Positions 26,501 to 35,496 of a stretch of 64,000 bases of DNA are shown here, piece after piece. Below the pieces are notes generated by a model that did no database searches, was not told where the DNA came from, and saw only the letters and a program-made list of their open reading frames with translations. The stretch covers positions 124,001-188,000 of the forward strand of contig CAZVBQ010000003.1 of assembly GCA_964625575.1 (NCBI GenBank), given 5' to 3'. The position numbers were made by a program, and so were the translations under genes. Numbering within the stretch: position 1 is the stretch's first letter; the number at the start of each line of letters is the position of its first letter. This stretch comes from UTCHB3 sp964625575. Its GTDB lineage: Bacteria > Bacteroidota > Ignavibacteria > Ignavibacteriales > Ignavibacteriaceae.

Positions 26501-29392
26501 TTAAAGCATCCAGAAAATAGAGGCACTGACGGCTCTCGAACTGTAGCCGGTGGTCTCTCTGGTGGTGCTTCCCATTTGTCCTCTCAGATTAATTCTGAGG
26601 TTTTCCAGAGGGCTGTACGACCCCTGGAGATAAAACTCTCTAAGCCAGTACGCGCTTTCTGGAATGTACCCGATCCTGCCGCCTCCACTAAGGTCAAACT
26701 GGTCATCTTTGTAGAAGTTCCAATCAGCGAATAATGAGTGTGACAAAAAGCTCTGTGGCGAATAATAGTAAATTGATTTTCTTGCATAGATGGTTGAGTA
26801 AAACTCGTAACCGGCCAGCAACTCAGGATAGAAATACTTCCCGATCCTGATCTCGGTGTTGGCGCCACGGTTACCGTCGCTGATCATCAAATATTGATAT
26901 GAACCTGAAACCCTGTACTTTGAAGGGAGGTTGTACCAGCCTTCCCCCTTTATCATTTCGGCTCTTAATCTGTCTTTTATGGCACCAAAGGGGTATACAA
27001 GCAACGCAGAGTAGAGCATTGTAGCCGCTTCCTGCTGAAGGTAGGTGATCTGAGCGAAATACTCCTTCTCTTTGGTCACCCGCGCGAATGCCTCGTAGAG
27101 AGGGTATGCCTTTTTAGGCGACATGAAAGCCTGCTCACCGTATGAGGCTGCAAGCGTTAGAAAACTTAACGGCCGGACAAATAAAGTAGCCTTCCAGGTG
27201 TTCAGATCCGACTTTATCCCCTTCCCCTGCAACTTGCCGATACTTCCCATCAGTCCAACGGAGAGGAATGATGTAACTCCCATATCCGACGCGATTCCGT
27301 AATTCAGATAGCTGAAATCAGCATTGTCTTCAAAGTACGAGATAAAGGGATTCAATAGTATGTATTGCGGAAACGAGCCCAATAACGCGCCAACTCCTGT
27401 AACAGGCAACCAGCCTTTTCGCTGATTTATCAGTGCGATTTGTGTGGTGTCGGTGTTGTTTACGAGCAACGAGTCATAGATATCACTCGCTTTATCGTAG
27501 TCACCGGTTTGAGCGTATGCATCGCCGAGAAACAGTTTTGCCGCAAAATCAGCGTTATCTTCTTTTACAAGCCGTTCAAATTCCGATATCGATTTCTGAT
27601 AGTCACCTTTGAAGAAGTAAACTTTTGCCCTTTCAAGATCGATCAGATAATCATATTCCCCCGCAAGGAGCGAGTCATAAATTGCGAGAGCCTTATCATA
27701 ATTCTTCAGACATGAATTAATATCGGCATACTCTTTTAGAATGGTTCTATTACCTTCGTGCTTGCTGAGGAAGTCGTCATAAACCTGAAGTGCCCCCTCA
27801 CAGTCACCGGCCCTGATCTTCTCCCTTCCTCCTTCGAGACTCTGAAACAGAGCTTCTTCCGCCGCCCTGTTTTTAGAAGTTTCAAGGTTTGAAAGCAGGG
27901 TTTCAAGTTCAGGATGAGTCGGCTCATACTGTTTTATCAGATCGATATACTGCTGTGCCTTTTCAAAATCGTTTTTTGTCATCTCAAGAGACGCAAGCCC
28001 GACAAGGGCGGTTACGTTCTTGGGTTGTTTCGCGAGAACTTCATTCAGGTATCCATATGCAAGATCAGTATCCTTGCCAAGCCAGACGGAAATGATACCT
28101 CTTTGTAACTTCAACTCGAGATCGTTAGGATCTTTTTGAATACAAAAATCGAGCTGTTCAATGGCTTTGTAATTATCCTGATTATCAGAAGCGATCCTCG
28201 CGTACAACTTGCGAAGTTTACAATCTTCAGAATTGGGATTCTTGTCAAAATACTCACCAAGTATTGTGTAGGCTTCCTGATTTCTTTGCAGGTTATTAAG
28301 AAGTTCGACAAGTTCGGTGATCAATTTTACATCATTGGGTCTGCTCTCGAGCAATTTTTGGATCTCAATGATCCTTTTACTGTAGTTTTCTTCCCTGATC
28401 TTGGTTACCGTCTCGTAATATTTAACCCACTTCTGATCATCTTTGTACTTGTCTTGAAGGATCAGGAGCTGCTGATAAGCTTCTTCCCATCTTTTATACT
28501 TTATCAACTCGTCAATGAGCAGAAACCTGGTTGCATCATCTTTCGGATTATAACGAAGTATCCTGTAGTATTTGTCAATCGCGAATTCTTGAGGAACCGG
28601 TGGTTTCTGATTTTGAACCTGCCAGTTGCCGGTGGTATCCTTGTATAGATTCTGGAAATATTTTCCCAAAACCATGTCAAGCCCGTCTTGGGCTTCTTTA
28701 AAGTATGGTCTCAGTTTAAGAGCTGTCTCAAAAGCCGTCTTCGCCTCATCACTTTTGCCGAGCCAATAAAGAAAGTAACCATACCGGCTCCAAAGTCTGT
28801 GATCATTTGGGTATTTTTTTACAAATCTCGCGAGAATCGGCTCACCTTTCGCGTATTTCTTCAGATAACTTAGAACCTCTGTATATCTGATAACTTCATC
28901 CGCTGAGGGCTCTTCGAGTTCAAGATACTTGTCGTACCAGGTCTCTGATGAAACCCAGTCGAACATCAACTTGTAACACTTGGCGATTTCAAGATAATTT
29001 TTGGGATTCTTCGGGTTGATCGCGATTTCACGCTGATAACCCTTTATTTTCGCGTTCAGGTCATTATTAAGTTTTTGGTTAACCCTGTTTAAATCGCTCT
29101 GATATTCCTTGTTGCCCGGTTCAAGTTTGGCGGCAATTCTGTAGTCATTCTGCGCGTTAACCAACTGATTACGACGTTCATAGCATTTACCACGAAGGTT
29201 GTACCCATCGGGTTTCGAGGGAAAGGCACCCACATACTTGTTCAGTAGATCTATTGCCTCGCCATATTTGCCGGCAGACATCATTGCGATCGCGTCGTTT
29301 TTGTATTTGTCCGGATTTCCTTGCGAGAAAATCACCGGTGAAAACGAAGCCAGGAAGATTATGACGAGGAGGAAGTGTCGCGCTGCGGTCAT
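26501..29392 (-). CDS. TPR plus beta-barrel outer-membrane polysaccharide exporter (PgaA/PelB/BcsC-like)
   Basis: 963 residues from the ATG at 29392, which has AGGAGA 4 nt upstream and starts a signal peptide (MTAARHFLLVIIFLASFSPVIFSQG). The frame is open upstream into the preceding gene but without these signals. Residues ~27-650 are a long array of TPR helices (for example AIDLLNKYVGAFPSKPDGYNL, AKTAFETALKLRPYFKEAQ, SISEFERLVKEDNADFAAKL). The last ~300 residues alternate aromatic and hydrophobic residues and end in the beta-barrel-like SASIFWML. A periplasmic TPR guide with an outer-membrane barrel is the standard exporter of synthase-dependent exopolysaccharides. It is placed between the KaiC-like ATPase gene (stop 7 nt before this ATG) and the GT2 synthase. 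Confidence 0.85.
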   Translation of the reverse strand: MTAARHFLLVIIFLASFSPVIFSQGNPDKYKNDAIAMMSAGKYGEAIDLLNKYVGAFPSKPDGYNLRGKCYERRNQLVNAQNDYRIAAKLEPGNKEYQSDLNRVNQKLNNDLNAKIKGYQREIAINPKNPKNYLEIAKCYKLMFDWVSSETWYDKYLELEEPSADEVIRYTEVLSYLKKYAKGEPILARFVKKYPNDHRLWSRYGYFLYWLGKSDEAKTAFETALKLRPYFKEAQDGLDMVLGKYFQNLYKDTTGNWQVQNQKPPVPQEFAIDKYYRILRYNPKDDATRFLLIDELIKYKRWEEAYQQLLILQDKYKDDQKWVKYYETVTKIREENYSKRIIEIQKLLESRPNDVKLITELVELLNNLQRNQEAYTILGEYFDKNPNSEDCKLRKLYARIASDNQDNYKAIEQLDFCIQKDPNDLELKLQRGIISVWLGKDTDLAYGYLNEVLAKQPKNVTALVGLASLEMTKNDFEKAQQYIDLIKQYEPTHPELETLLSNLETSKNRAAEEALFQSLEGGREKIRAGDCEGALQVYDDFLSKHEGNRTILKEYADINSCLKNYDKALAIYDSLLAGEYDYLIDLERAKVYFFKGDYQKSISEFERLVKEDNADFAAKLFLGDAYAQTGDYDKASDIYDSLLVNNTDTTQIALINQRKGWLPVTGVGALLGSFPQYILLNPFISYFEDNADFSYLNYGIASDMGVTSFLSVGLMGSIGKLQGKGIKSDLNTWKATLFVRPLSFLTLAASYGEQAFMSPKKAYPLYEAFARVTKEKEYFAQITYLQQEAATMLYSALLVYPFGAIKDRLRAEMIKGEGWYNLPSKYRVSGSYQYLMISDGNRGANTEIRIGKYFYPELLAGYEFYSTIYARKSIYYYSPQSFLSHSLFADWNFYKDDQFDLSGGGRIGYIPESAYWLREFYLQGSYSPLENLRINLRGQMGSTTRETTGYSSRAVSASIFWML

Positions 29393-29399
29393 TTGTCTC

Positions 29400-30701
29400 C
29401 TACAACACTTCCCGCAAAATTCCGTCGGCGTTTTCAGTGGACGCGTTTGAAACATATGAATAAGAGTAGATTAACGGAAATGCACGATTGAGAAAACCGG
29501 GGTCATTGCTTTGAAGATTCGCACGAAGCTTTGCCGCGAGAACCGGAAGGGCTTTATCGTCAGCCTTTGTGAAAAGTACCATGATGGTGTAACCATCCAC
29601 ACAGATCTTCTCTTTCAGGGTAAGTGAAAGCCGGACCGCGTTACTTAGCTGACTCATCGAAATAATTCCCGCGGCTTCTGCCTGCGGATCAAGTTTCAAC
29701 GAGACAAGCGTGAAAGGCTGTCCTGTGCTTTTATAAAGTGCAACCTGATTGTTCAGAATCAGATTGAACTCATCCTTGCTGTACTGGTTCGTGTGTATCA
29801 TCGATGCCTGAACCACTTCAACTTCACTCAATTGTCTGTACTTTGGTGGAATATTTGGACTAACGGGCCCCGTGCTCATTCCGGGTGATGGCATGGAAGT
29901 GGTGGTTCCGACCGGAAACGCCTGTGCAACAGGAACCCCTCCCTGCTGGTAGAGATTCGCTGATGGTGATGGATCCAGTATCTCGGTTCTTCCACCGGGA
30001 ACATTTCCGAAAACAACACCTTTGTAAGGCTCAAATGTAAAATCGGTTGTAAACTGCCCTTCAGTATGACCAATATTTGGGGTTATCGTGGCTTTTCCGC
30101 CCTGACGGCTTCCATCCCCCTTCTGAAGGTAGATGATAGCTGTTGTGTATTGCACTATATTGTCAACTATGTTCTGGGCAAAAGGAGTTGCCGGCTCACC
30201 AAGAATATAGAGGCTGGTTACATTCTTGTCTTCGATGCTTTCAATCATTCTGAGGAATGCCTGCTGAAGCAAACTTATATTCTCAAAACCAACAAAATAT
30301 GTCAGTTCATCAAAAACGAGACGTGATGGCTGATACTGCTCTACCACATTTACAATATCGTTCAGATATTCCACAAGGTAGGTATCAGGGTTGCCTGACT
30401 CATAAACGTCGAGTGGTGGAGTGACTTTAACAACGATCAGCTCACCGTTGTCCATGTGTGTCTGGAGGTCAAAATCAACTGAAGCGGCAAGGATCATCAG
30501 ATCCTTCGGGCGCATGCTCGTAAAGTATAGACACACTTCTTTTTGCTGAATTCCGGCCATTGCATACTGCAATCCTAATGTTGTCCTTCCGGACTTTCTG
30601 GGGCCTATCAGCACGTAAGTACCACCGCGATAGAACCCTCCCCATGAAGTGTCTACTATAGAAATACCGGTGTTTACAAGATTAATTTTTCCGTTTGCCA
30701 T
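29400..30701 (-). CDS. KaiC-like ATPase-fold regulator with unusual Walker A and C-terminal GGDEF-like region
   Basis: 433 residues from the ATG at 30701; an upstream in-frame TTG at 30737 has no better signal. Residues ~1-250 follow the KaiC/RadA core: GGFYRGGTYVLIGPRKSGRT with GPRKSGRT in the Walker A place (39 is Arg where Lys is expected), and RLVFDELTYF as Walker B (D131, E132). A Pro/Ser/Gly linker (~260-290) leads to a ~140-residue domain, FTLVSLKLDP...LSNAVRLSLTLKEKICVDGYTIMVLF, that resembles the spacing of a degenerate GGDEF domain (inference). It is the first gene of the exopolysaccharide operon, so it is likely a cytoplasmic regulator of synthesis. No CheY-like or membrane part is seen. 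Confidence 0.75.
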   Translation of the reverse strand: MANGKINLVNTGISIVDTSWGGFYRGGTYVLIGPRKSGRTTLGLQYAMAGIQQKEVCLYFTSMRPKDLMILAASVDFDLQTHMDNGELIVVKVTPPLDVYESGNPDTYLVEYLNDIVNVVEQYQPSRLVFDELTYFVGFENISLLQQAFLRMIESIEDKNVTSLYILGEPATPFAQNIVDNIVQYTTAIIYLQKGDGSRQGGKATITPNIGHTEGQFTTDFTFEPYKGVVFGNVPGGRTEILDPSPSANLYQQGGVPVAQAFPVGTTTSMPSPGMSTGPVSPNIPPKYRQLSEVEVVQASMIHTNQYSKDEFNLILNNQVALYKSTGQPFTLVSLKLDPQAEAAGIISMSQLSNAVRLSLTLKEKICVDGYTIMVLFTKADDKALPVLAAKLRANLQSNDPGFLNRAFPLIYSYSYVSNASTENADGILREVL

Positions 30702-30814
30702 CTTTCTGCTCTTTATGATCTTTATATCAGTAAGCAATAATCATGCCATTGAATTCCGATATAAAATTGTTTGATTTAAGCCCATTTTAGAGCTTTTTAC
30801 ATTTTAGCCCCGAA

Positions 30815-30887
30815 GTATTTTCTCATTATGATACACTTTAATTCAGTGTCTCATTTCGGTACATTATTTGTAAAAATGAGAAAATAC
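30815..30887. promoter_or_regulatory. Nested inverted repeat across the GH9 stop codon
   Basis: GTATTTTCTCATT at 30815-30827 is the exact reverse complement of AATGAGAAAATAC at 30875-30887. Inside lies a second hairpin, ACACT-ttaattc-AGTGT (30833-30849). One outer arm encodes the last GH9 residues (VFSH); the rest is in the 162-bp gap before the operon start at 30701. No U-run follows. It could be a processing hairpin or part of operon control. Confidence 0.5.
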
Positions 30888-32567
30888 AAACACAGCCGTC
30901 GCGTTGGAAACAATTGTCGGCTCATTTGTCACATAATCCTGCGCGTCGTCATAGTATTTTACATCATGCGAATTGAACCTGTCATACATCGAATTTGTGC
31001 GCGAAATATTATATCCTTTAAGAATTTCAGACGGGGCAGGACCGGCAGCCACCGCTCCGGGAAGATACCCCTTGTTGAAATATGCCACTTGCGAGTGAAA
31101 ATTCTTCGTAAATCTGCTACCAATGTTGTAGATGAACGAAACGCCCCAAGGGTTTTTGCCGAGCACATAGTCTCTCTGATAGACAGCGAGTGAGTCATAA
31201 AGATTACTCTTTGTCAGGTCCCTGAAAAGGATCGCCTGCATCGCGATACCGAGATACGTGTGAGTTGTTCCCCACGAGAAAGCGGTACCCTCACCAAAGG
31301 CAGTTTTCTTCCGGTTATCGTTAAAAGCGATCAGGTTATTCTCGATGAATTGTTTCATGTCCTGCGAATACTTCGCGACCCGGTACTGTGCCAATGAGTT
31401 GATATTTCCCCAGCTCCACCAGTAATCTGAATCGGCTTTCTTCGCCAGATTGATCGCTTCAGTCAGGTAATTGCTGTTCTTTGTTGCAAGATACATCTCG
31501 AGCGCGCCGAGAGCGAGTTTACCTTCGTATTTACTGTCCTGATAAAGGCCTATTGGGTTTGTGTCAACGTCAGGAGCCGATTTTCGCATCGCGAATATGT
31601 TATTGGCGGCAGCAAGAAGCTTATCGGCATAGGCGTTCTCCTTGAATCTATCACGCCAGATACGGGATCCCATTGCGAGCGCGGCAGAGTAGATACCGAT
31701 AAGATTCTTCCCCATTCCGGCGAAGGCGGGTCTGTCAAATTTTAAAGTATCATTTTCCGGCAGTCGCCAACCCACGGTCTGATCCCTCCTGTCCTGCACC
31801 TGAATTATAAGTTTATTCGGTTTATAATTCATTCTGAGGAGCAGGTCGAGTCCAACCCTTGCTTCCTCGAGAACATCGGGAGCACCATCTTTATTGCGGT
31901 CAAACTCCATTTTCTTTGAGTCGAAATCATAAGAAAAAAGAAGCATGTAAGTTGTAAAGGCAGTGGTGTTCAGAAATTTGGTAAAATCCCCCGCGTCATG
32001 CCAGCCACCGGTAACATCAACCTTGCCGACACCTTCATCACCCACCACTACCGGTGAGTCGTAAAGATGACATACATTGTGCATGAACGGATTGGTAGGG
32101 CCGCACCTCTGAACTTTAAAAAAGAGCAACAGAGAATCGACTATCGTATTGTAAATATTCTCACCAACACGAAATACCGGTGACCTGACTCCCTCCGTCT
32201 CTATCGCGTAAGAACCATCAGTTTTTAGTCCGGTAAAATCGAGAATGTGGCAGAAATTGAACCCTCCCCAACCTGCGACGCTCGGTGGCACTTTGGCAGA
32301 AAAAACTTCTTTTCCGGATTTTGAATCCTTAATGATAAATTTTTTCTGTCCCATGTCACTTTTGCTGAGAATTACGGCGGTCTTAACGTCACTTTTCCTG
32401 AATCCCAATTGATTCAGTCTAATAAAGGCATCAGCCACCATATCTCCCCTGTCGTCAGTTACAACGGGTAATAGTTTCACGTTATCCTCAGCCTTGTTCT
32501 TCGCGGAGAAGAAACAGGAGGAAAACAGGAAACCGGCAATAAATATAATAAGGGTTTTTCTGCTCAT
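30864..32567 (-). CDS. GH9 family glycoside hydrolase lipoprotein (endoglucanase-type)
   Basis: 567 residues. Signal peptide with lipobox FSSC (Cys18). An N-terminal CelD_N-type Ig domain (FIRLNQLGFRKSDVKTAVIL...SPVFRVGENIY, ~46-138) precedes an (alpha/alpha)6 GH9 domain. Catalytic elements are complete: the nucleophile-side acid motif GGWHDAGDFTKF (D191, D194), the NPWGVSFIYNIG...HS substrate loop, and the general acid in YVTNEPTIVSN (E549). GH9 enzymes cut beta-1,4-glucans and related beta-glycans. Placed directly upstream of a polysaccharide synthase operon on the same strand, it may trim the exported polymer, as GH8 BcsZ does in cellulose operons. Degradation of external cellulose is the alternative. 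Confidence 0.9.
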   Translation of the reverse strand: MSRKTLIIFIAGFLFSSCFFSAKNKAEDNVKLLPVVTDDRGDMVADAFIRLNQLGFRKSDVKTAVILSKSDMGQKKFIIKDSKSGKEVFSAKVPPSVAGWGGFNFCHILDFTGLKTDGSYAIETEGVRSPVFRVGENIYNTIVDSLLLFFKVQRCGPTNPFMHNVCHLYDSPVVVGDEGVGKVDVTGGWHDAGDFTKFLNTTAFTTYMLLFSYDFDSKKMEFDRNKDGAPDVLEEARVGLDLLLRMNYKPNKLIIQVQDRRDQTVGWRLPENDTLKFDRPAFAGMGKNLIGIYSAALAMGSRIWRDRFKENAYADKLLAAANNIFAMRKSAPDVDTNPIGLYQDSKYEGKLALGALEMYLATKNSNYLTEAINLAKKADSDYWWSWGNINSLAQYRVAKYSQDMKQFIENNLIAFNDNRKKTAFGEGTAFSWGTTHTYLGIAMQAILFRDLTKSNLYDSLAVYQRDYVLGKNPWGVSFIYNIGSRFTKNFHSQVAYFNKGYLPGAVAAGPAPSEILKGYNISRTNSMYDRFNSHDVKYYDDAQDYVTNEPTIVSNATAVFVFSHFYK

Positions 32568-32651
32568 CGTATACCGGTAAAAAGGTTCTTTAAATTTGCG
32601 CTATAATTCGTGCACGTCACAAAGGTTGTTGCCATCCGAACCCGGAACCGG

Positions 32652-34154
32652 TCATTTAAAGAGATCTTCCAGTTTTACGATGGTAACATTGCCCGGTTTA
32701 ATGTCGAGGTGATAATTGACTATCTCCTTATCCTCTTCTAACACAGATTCGGGCTTTGGAGTTTGATAAACTATCGGCGATGGTGCATTATTTAGCAAAT
32801 CCTGCTTGAATTTTTCAGCGTCGGGCGTGATTACCACGATAACCATGTTCTCAGGGCTGAAATATTTCTTAACCGCCTTGTTCACCTGATCACGGGTTAC
32901 TGTCCCCATTTTCGATCTGAATTTCTGCAGATGACCCGGCTCGGCCGTACCATAAAAGCGGTCATCAAGGGCGTAACCAAGCCGCATTTCAGTGTTGGGA
33001 GCATAATGCAGAACATACTTCTGAAGGAACTTCCTTGTCATCTCAAAATCAGCTTCTGAAAGACCTTCTTTCGAAAGTTTTGTGAATTCGCGAAGTGCAG
33101 CCCTTAAGGCGAAATGCCTGGTTTCGTTTGGAACAGGTCTTATCCATATCTCAAAAAGGTGTTTCTTCAGCGGAACGTTCACAGGCGGCTTTGAAAGCCT
33201 GCCCCCGTTTGGATAATATTCTATGTAGCTGTAGTCACCATAATTCAGCCCTCGTGCTTCACGGATAACCTGATAAAGGTGCGAACTTGAATTGCGGTGT
33301 TCACCGAGCCATGAGTTTGCAACAGCAAGTGGATACCACTCGTCGTTGCTTCTGAGAAGATCAATCGGATAACCCATTGAGATTGCGGTGGCATTCGACT
33401 TTTTCTCGACTATTATCACTTTAAGTCCCTTCACTTCCTTTGGTGCAACCACTGAAGAAGTGTTCTGTTTTCCGTCAGGAAGCGACATGAGTGAACCCCA
33501 CACACTTTTTAACAGGGCATCGTCATATCCTCCACCAACAGCAAGAATAAAATTATTCCTGTTAAAAAATTTCGCGTAGAAGTCCTTGACATCTTGCAAG
33601 GTTATCGCTTTGAGTGATCCGATGGTTCCCTGAGCGAGATGGCCGTAGGGTGTTCCGGCAAATATGTCGTTGTACAGAACGGCTTTACCGAGCTCCTCGT
33701 CACTTGAATAACGAAGTGTGGTCGAGAGGAAAGTTTCCGCCTCTTCCTTCACGCGCTTAAAATCCTCTTCCCTGAATCCGGGGTGAAGGAGTTGCTCAGT
33801 GAACAGTTCAAGATACTCTTTCAGGTTGTCTTTGTGAACCGACCCATTATAGACTGTATTCTCGTGGGAGACTGAAGCGTAATAACCCGCCGCCAAAGGG
33901 TACAGACGGTTAATGATCTCTGAATAGGTCAGCTTCGATGTGCCGCCTTCATTCAGCATTGCTGCTGTGAGGTAAGCCAGCCCTTCTTTTCCTTTCGGAT
34001 CGTCTTTGCTACCGACGTTAAACCACACCTTGAAGTTGATAACAGGTTCTTCGGTCTTTAAAAGAACTGTGCGACTTTTATCCTGGGAGTAAATATTCAT
34101 TGTAAAAACTAATGCGGCTAATATAGCAGTAAAATAAAAACTGGTTCTGTTCAT
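32652..34154 (-). CDS. M16 peptidase family, inactive-type subunit
   Basis: 500 residues with a signal peptide (MNRTSFYFTAILAALVFTMNIYSQ). The pitrilysin fold is clear (PVINFKVWFNVGSKDDPKGKEGLAYLTAAMLNEGG), but the zinc motif HxxEH is absent; its position reads LAYLTAAML. Paired M16 proteins often form heterodimers in which one subunit lost the zinc site and contributes substrate binding. Starts at the ATG at 34154, with AGGAAA before it, 1 nt after the stop of the active subunit. Periplasmic location inferred. Confidence 0.88.
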   Translation of the reverse strand: MNRTSFYFTAILAALVFTMNIYSQDKSRTVLLKTEEPVINFKVWFNVGSKDDPKGKEGLAYLTAAMLNEGGTSKLTYSEIINRLYPLAAGYYASVSHENTVYNGSVHKDNLKEYLELFTEQLLHPGFREEDFKRVKEEAETFLSTTLRYSSDEELGKAVLYNDIFAGTPYGHLAQGTIGSLKAITLQDVKDFYAKFFNRNNFILAVGGGYDDALLKSVWGSLMSLPDGKQNTSSVVAPKEVKGLKVIIVEKKSNATAISMGYPIDLLRSNDEWYPLAVANSWLGEHRNSSSHLYQVIREARGLNYGDYSYIEYYPNGGRLSKPPVNVPLKKHLFEIWIRPVPNETRHFALRAALREFTKLSKEGLSEADFEMTRKFLQKYVLHYAPNTEMRLGYALDDRFYGTAEPGHLQKFRSKMGTVTRDQVNKAVKKYFSPENMVIVVITPDAEKFKQDLLNNAPSPIVYQTPKPESVLEEDKEIVNYHLDIKPGNVTIVKLEDLFK

Positions 34155-34155
34155 G

Positions 34156-35481
34156 TTAATTTCCTGTGAGAATTACCTGGTTTCTGCTCTCTTTAACGAA
34201 GTAACGGTTTACAGCCGCTTGAATGTCTTCGGGAGTTAAAGCCATAAGTGCTGAGAAGTATTCATCAATTACATTTATATCACCTGTAAGAGTGATGAAC
34301 ACAGGCAATGCTGAAGCGATTGCCTCCGGACTGTCCAAGCCCATAAGAAATTGATATTTCATTCTTTTCTTCAAGGCATCAAGTTTTGAGACGTCGACCG
34401 GCTCTTTTTTGAACTTCTCGATAGTCTTCTCAATTTCAGAGATCACATACTCAACATCAGACTCAGACTTTACGCGGGAGTAGATCATAAACGGGAAAGG
34501 ATCCCTTCTCGTTTGAGCCCCGGCAGAGATAAACTGAACTTTCTGCTCCTCAAGTACAAGTTTGTTGTAAATATCACTGTTCTCGCCGAATGCCAGATCC
34601 GCGAATGGCAACATCGCCATGAAATCTTTGTTATTCACGTCAAAAGCATCGTATTTATATCCGATCGCGACTACCGGCAATGTTTTACCATCATACTTTA
34701 CTTTGGCTTCACGCGGCGCGGTCTGTTTGGGTTCAGCTTCTATTTTTGGAGCGACATACCCGGGTTTCCACGATGAGTAATATTTCTCTATCATCGTTTT
34801 GGTTTTCGCGGGGTCAAAATCACCCGTGATCACCAGGACGCAATTCTCGGGCCTGTAATACCTTTTGTAGAATGAAAGGCTGTATTCATACTGATTTGGC
34901 ATGTCTTTAATGTCAGCCTCAAACCCGATGGTCGTGTGCTTATAAGTATGCTTGTCGAATGCCATATCCTGAAACTTCTCAAATAGTACCGAGAAAGGAT
35001 TTGTAACGCTCTTTCTGTACTCGCCGTACACAGCACCAGACTCCGTCATGAACTGATCCTTTTTATAATTCAGGTTCATGAAACGGTCAGACTCGAGATC
35101 CATCACTTTTTCAAGATCCTCCGCGGCAAAATTAAGATGGTAAACTGTAAGATCATCATCTGTGTAAGCGTTGGCATCGGCGCCGATCGAGGTTGTAACC
35201 GAATCGTAAAGGGGATATTTGTCGGTTCCCCTGAACATCATATGCTCAAAGAAATGCGCGAACCCGCTTTTCCCGGGTTCCCATTCATCACGGCTTCCGG
35301 TTCTCACCACAGTGTAGTAAGACACCAATCCACTCCCTTGAACAGGGATCAGGATCGCTTTGAAGCCATTTGGCAGGGTGACCCGCTGAACCTTGTAAGG
35401 GAAAACACCCCCCGCGAAAAGTGCTGTTGAAGACATGATGACCAATATGACCAAGATTTTTGTAAAAATGCTGTTTTTCAT
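34156..35481 (-). CDS. M16 zinc metallopeptidase, catalytic subunit
   Basis: 441 residues with a signal peptide. The inverted zinc motif H76-FFE-H80 (AHFFEHMMFRGT) is intact, and a downstream acidic ligand is plausible in GAVYGEYRKS. It cleaves peptides in the periplasm, probably as a dimer with the inactive partner encoded 1 nt downstream. Fifteen nt downstream of the dipeptide epimerase gene, so probably one transcript with the murein-peptide genes at 35.5-37.8 kb. Substrate unknown. Confidence 0.92.
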   Translation of the reverse strand: MKNSIFTKILVILVIMSSTALFAGGVFPYKVQRVTLPNGFKAILIPVQGSGLVSYYTVVRTGSRDEWEPGKSGFAHFFEHMMFRGTDKYPLYDSVTTSIGADANAYTDDDLTVYHLNFAAEDLEKVMDLESDRFMNLNYKKDQFMTESGAVYGEYRKSVTNPFSVLFEKFQDMAFDKHTYKHTTIGFEADIKDMPNQYEYSLSFYKRYYRPENCVLVITGDFDPAKTKTMIEKYYSSWKPGYVAPKIEAEPKQTAPREAKVKYDGKTLPVVAIGYKYDAFDVNNKDFMAMLPFADLAFGENSDIYNKLVLEEQKVQFISAGAQTRRDPFPFMIYSRVKSESDVEYVISEIEKTIEKFKKEPVDVSKLDALKKRMKYQFLMGLDSPEAIASALPVFITLTGDINVIDEYFSALMALTPEDIQAAVNRYFVKESRNQVILTGN

Positions 35482-35496
35482 CCGATAACTACCTTG

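Noticed and set aside
28136..28648. 170-codon frame opposite the TPR exporter
   Set aside because: Antisense to TPR repeats, no start signal, no recognised motif.
17259..32567. Reading the operon as a plain cellulose (bcs) or pga locus
   Set aside because: No PilZ domain or BcsB/BcsZ homologue is seen, the deacetylase-like domain lacks its metal site, and the KaiC-like and hybrid-sensor genes are foreign to both.
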